The notes under the pieces were generated by a model. It was not told the origin of the DNA. It was given only the letters and a program-made list of their open reading frames with translations, and ran no database searches. From positions 6,240,222 through 6,304,221 of the forward strand of contig JABAKD010000007.1 in assembly GCA_012845835.1 (NCBI GenBank): 64,000 nt of DNA. The letters are read 5' to 3'. This document shows positions 60,501-64,000 of the stretch, in pieces (the first letter of the stretch is position 1; every line of letters begins with the position of its first letter). The position numbers were made by a program, and so were the translations under genes. The DNA is from Undaria pinnatifida. Taxonomy: Eukaryota; Sar; Phaeophyceae; Laminariales; Alariaceae.

Positions 60501-61898
60501 CACTTAATCCCACCACTGGACTGGCGATACGCAATCAATCATGGTTTGAATATGCTTCGGTTTGAGAATAATCATCATTCGTGAAAATTGTTCCAAAACA
60601 TTCTGGATGTTATACATCATGCATATATTTCGCATTTTCCCGAACAAACTTATCCGACACCATTTCCAGCAGTCTAGTCACGGCAGGGGTGTGGCATCAA
60701 TGCCTGAGCTCCTCACATGAGGAGCTTAACATGTCACATGAAATTTTTTCATTCCAGGACGCTTTTCCCCGCACGACCTGACCAAGTTGCTTTGCCTTAG
60801 TCCTAAACAATACGTACTCGAGCGTGAAACTGCCTTGTTATCCAGCAGTTCCTACCGTGAAGAGCTTAACCGCCAAGGGACGTTTTTGGCCAGAACCGTT
60901 CAATCCTTGTCGTGGGATGACTCATGAGTAAGTGTAGTGTAATGCCGATACGCTAGTCGTTCTCGATCCAGGGACGCGTTGAATATGGAAACGAGTAATC
61001 TAACGGTAAGGATAAACAGGAGCGTTCCGGAGCTCCTAAGGTAAGGACCTTATTGTGTTACCCGAAAAATGGCTTGTAACGGATTCGTTCGCACTACCTG
61101 ACCAAGCTTCTTTGCCGTAGTCCTGAAAAAAAATTTACTGCTGAAATATCATGACTGACCTGCACTTCCTCTCGTGAGGGGCTCAAAAAGGATCAGGGAC
61201 GTTGTGGCCGGAAACGTGCGACACCTTCCGTGAGATGGCTAAACCAACAACGTCTTAGTACGAACCACCCTCTACGAGGCGCATCATCGTTCGTGTTCCA
61301 CTCGCCCGCCTTCCAATCGCTGCAAAAGAAGAGTGAAGAACATGTACTAACGATTGAAGCGAACACTCCGTAGGACTTGAACCGGTTGGGAAGCGAAAAT
61401 ACGACGTGCCATCGTACGAGCGAGGTAGTTGAGGCTACGACACCAACCGCCTGCGTTTCAAACGATATATGCGGGTTACGAACACATCAGGAGGTCAGAC
61501 GTTTTGTTGCAATATTAAACAGGTACGGAACTCTCACAGGATAGGCTCAGCTGCATTCGAACTATCTCCCAGTCACAAGTGCTCCTAGACAGTTGAGATC
61601 CCATACTTCAGTAGGTTGTAAATCATCCACCCTAGCTGATTCGCATCGTCTGATAAGAGATTGACAGATTATGGGGTAGTCACGAACGAGTAGCTATCCA
61701 GTTGTGCAAGGCGCTTAAGCCGCACATGTTTTATTGGCTCAAACGGACGCTTCACATTTCAGACGGCGGTCTCAACTATTACCTTTTTAGGGGTACCAAT
61801 CATAGTCTAGCACCCACTTCGTACGTTGTCGCCCCAAAACAAAGTTGTGCGTACTTACTTCGCTATTCTCTCTCTACAAGAAATCGTTATTTCTGACA

Positions 61899-61935
61899 TT
61901 GTTGTTGTTCTTCTCACATTCAATCGCATAATCAC
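61899..61935 (-). repeat. 37-bp stub of the (CAA)n-tailed retroposon, C2 only
   Basis: TTGTTGTTGTTCTTCTCAC and the following ~18 bases match the tail end of the repeats at 1363, 5165 and 21788. The matching C1 site near 52535 lacks it (ACATGTACACAC continues directly). A short ACAT duplication may flank it. It is a copy reduced to its 3' tip, inserted after C1/C2 duplication. Confidence 0.7.
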
Positions 61936-62008
61936 ATGTACACACCCGTGTGGTTTTGTGTCGGCTTTCAACCTGCCCATGGTTAACCTGTATGTATCGT
62001 CTCAACAG

Positions 62009-62098
62009 GAAAGTGCGAGGACCACGAGGACTGCACAATTAAAGATGGTTACGGATGCTGCGTGGACGGCTATTGTGTCAGCTCCATCGACCCATGTG
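62009..62098 (+). CDS. Exon 16: cysteine-rich module g' (copy of g)
   Basis: The acceptor is gtctcaacag and the donor gtaaga; the exon is 90 nt, phase 1-1. It reads G-K-C-x5-C-x7-CC-x4-C-x6-C with a CCVDGYC core. This is the last exon visible. The donor shows that the protein continues, and the 1.9 kb that follows matches the intron after g, which contains no exon before e'. The next exon is therefore expected to the right of the window. Confidence 0.82.
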
Positions 62099-62499
62099 GT
62101 AAGACGCGCAGGGGTTGACGGTAACTGTGTTATTCTTCCATGGTAGATTGTACAGGGTGCCATTGCCATCGTGCAGTCCTCTCTGGTGACTGTTGGAGTC
62201 GTAAATCGTTGAACGAGGTTCCGCTACCCATTGATTGGTTGGAACATGCTCTCAAACCTAACACGTCTGTGGCGATTCTGTAAATGTAGGAATAGAAACC
62301 GCGTAGTTTACTACATGGTCCCCGCAACAACGTACTTTACTTTCGTCGTAACAGGCCATTCCCTCCTCATGCCCGTGATCGAACCGAGGGTAGAGATGAC
62401 GTATTGCCACTTGAACAATCGGTCCAGTGACCTAGTTGGGCTGTCAGACCTGGACTTTGTTATATGTATACCACGAGCTTCGAAATTTATAAATGTCTC

Positions 62500-64000
62500 T
62501 AAAGCATTCCAATGCGTGCATCTTCTGTCTTCATCCACTGAGCGTACGATGTGGGCACCTCGTAGAATGCAGGGTGCAGATGAGACGCATAATCCTGGGA
62601 GTTTGGCTCGTGAACGGGGCAAACCGTTCACTCCCACGATTAGTGCTTGGTTCAAAGCGCAGCTGATCCGACGCTGGTTTGAAAAAAATCGCAAAGATAG
62701 CATAAAGGACGCGTGCTACGATACCTAAAGCACTTTTTGTCAATTTTTTCTCTTAACGACGGGGCTCCTTAACCAAAAAAAATCAAACATAGACCTTCTA
62801 TTTAGCATGATTCTCGTGGTGTACCTAAGTCACGATATTTTTAAATGTAGTTGCATTGTGATTTTTCCTCCAAAACAGACTTTGAGACAAGTCTTGAGCT
62901 TCTAAGTTGAGGAACTTCATCACAAAACGTGGTGCACCTCAATCGTATCACTCGTCGAAGGTCGAGAATATCACAATGCCCTCAACTCCAGTATATCACG
63001 TTTCTTGTTTTGATATAGGCGACATCTTGACGCTATGGCTTTCGGTTGTGACTACAGGTGTAGATTCATTCATTCTAAACACACAAATCGTACAGTTTGC
63101 TATACAGTATTTGCCTCACTGGCAAGATTTGCAATGTACGATGTACGAGTCGGGCCCAACGTATTCCTAGTTTCATACTTTCCACTCTCTAAAATCACAT
63201 GAGTTCCTGCCATAGTTTCATACCTTCCGAGATACACCGCTGACCACGGAGATGGTACGAGGGCAACCCCATTCTCTCTACCGGGCTGGCTCCTCGCGAA
63301 GGTGCCTGTTTACCTATAGCTGGCGCTAAACGTTAGGCCCTCTTCGTGTACAACGTAGACTACCGCTCACATGCGCGTTCGTATCGCAAAAAAATTAACT
63401 ATCACAAAAGCTTAACATCGAAAGGGAGGAAAGGCGTCACTAGACCCAGTGACCTCGAGTCGCTGCATAGGACATCACCAACAATGCCGCCCAACAAATG
63501 CCAACCTCCCGCGTGGCGTTGACCTGCATGGATTGTTGGCATTCCATGATGTAGAGGTTGGGACATCACCCACTCCAGGTGTTTTTATCCGGTGGTATGA
63601 TTGTCGTCTCATGGAAGGGTTGGTTTTCTAAGGACAGACGCCTTTGATCCCCAAGTATTGTGCACCACATTTCGATCAGCAAAAAGCCTCCCAACAAAAG
63701 GAGCTGAAAACATGACCTTGTGGACCCAAAAGGCGGATTACCAGATGCTACCGGAAGAAACCTCCATTGTGGTTTCGATATACAACATGAATCACAACAA
63801 CAATAAAGTCACCCTTTTCCGACGACTTATGGGTGAAGGAGCCTTGTGATTCAGAAACCGTGTTTCCGACGAAACCTGCTTCCTTAGTCTCGTACCAGCT
63901 GTAGACCTATCGTATATTACGATTTTTGCGAGTAATTTTGTTTTTGAACTGTTGGCATTAAAAGCGCACGTAAATGATGATCTGGTTACGCTAGCGAAAG
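62500..64000 (+). repeat. Near-identical tract shared with 53100-54612 (C2 member)
   Basis: C2 partner of the homogenised tract, running to the window edge. It lies in the intron after g'. No exon-like Cys-rich frame flanked by splice sites was seen in it. Confidence 0.75.

Larger units (their letters stand above)
29301..64000 (+). other. Multi-exon gene for a secreted chain of cysteine-rich modules (3' incomplete)
   Basis: Sixteen coding exons are recognised: one signal-peptide exon and 15 single-module exons in the order a, b, c, d, x, a', b', c', d', e, f, g, e', f', g'. All splice sites are GT-AG, and every internal exon has a length divisible by three and is phase 1 at both ends. The exons total 1324 nt, or 441 codons plus one base. 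Most modules follow C-x5-C-x5-CC-x4-C-x6-C with a conserved D/N-G two residues before the fifth Cys. Split codons always start with G, so linkers are E, D, A or G, and neighbouring modules are only 1 to 2 residues apart (about 11 before b). About 86 Cys fall in roughly 420 mature residues, with many Asp and Glu. The six-Cys C-C-CC-C-C order is shared with small knottin-like and WAP-like disulfide domains, but no homology is claimed. The product is probably secreted; its function is unknown. No stop codon was found before the window ends, so more exons lie to the right. Confidence 0.85.
54961..64000 (+). repeat. Tandem duplication block C2 (modules e'-g', cut by window end)
   Basis: The second copy of C1, directly adjoining it. 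Offsets between matching points are about 9.44 kb at f and 9.39 kb at g and beyond. The window ends at the point matching about 54610 in C1, some 350 bp before C1 ended. A 37-bp retroposon stub at 61899-61935 is present only here. Confidence 0.8.

Noticed and set aside
62231-62728. 165-codon plus-strand frame overlapping a 130-codon minus-strand frame
   Set aside because: The C1 counterpart does not keep the frame intact across the same span. No splice or domain support, and both strands are open over the same bases.

Overview
This window comes from an intron-rich nuclear genome of a complex eukaryote. The evidence is long GT-AG introns (0.4 to 4.5 kb), a clean secretory signal-peptide exon, tRNA-derived SINEs and variably truncated retroposons. 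There are no operons, rRNA genes, free-standing tRNA genes or CRISPR arrays. CpG dinucleotides look abundant by eye in exons, introns and repeats, and exon third positions favour G/C. This argues against a heavily CpG-methylated genome. A brown alga or a marine invertebrate would fit, but the sequence does not settle the lineage.

Left part (1 to about 29.2 kb): no convincing intact protein gene. It is repeat-rich intergenic DNA. I recognise (i) a family of G/C-rich repeats that share one end (reading ...CTCACAGCTGGAGTGTATT) and vary at the other, densest at 11.3 to 15.6 kb; (ii) three copies of a roughly 350-bp tRNA-headed SINE; (iii) three copies of a (CAA)n-tailed retroposon; (iv) a 147-bp foldback element; (v) a 0.7-kb element with terminal inverted repeats and many CAGTCGAAA motifs; (vi) a palindrome cluster at 19.7 kb; (vii) a remnant of an OTU-type cysteine protease at 20.1 kb; and several simple or tandem repeats.

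Right part (29.3 kb to the end): one large plus-strand gene, open at the window's right edge. Exon 1 encodes a start Met and signal peptide. Fifteen further small exons (69 to 90 bp) each encode one cysteine-rich module, mostly C-x5-C-x5-CC-x4-C-x6-C. Every exon is phase 1 at both ends and every predicted intron is GT-AG. Together they give 441 codons in the window, with about 86 cysteines and only 1 to 2 residues between most modules. The product is predicted to be a secreted, acidic, disulfide-dense bead-chain protein of unknown function.

The gene grew by tandem duplication. Block A (29.69-34.97 kb, modules a-b-c-d) was copied to block B (38.40-43.61 kb, a'-b'-c'-d'), with a single module x between them. 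Block C1 (43.6-54.96 kb, e-f-g) was copied to C2 (54.97 kb to the end, e'-f'-g'). The copies serve as each other's empty-site controls. They show that one retroposon inserted only in C1 and a 37-bp retroposon stub only in C2, and that about 1.9 kb is present only in C1. The last 1.5 kb of C1 and C2 is far more alike than the rest, which suggests recent gene conversion or a further round of duplication just beyond the window. No LTR, Polinton or other virus-like element was recognised.
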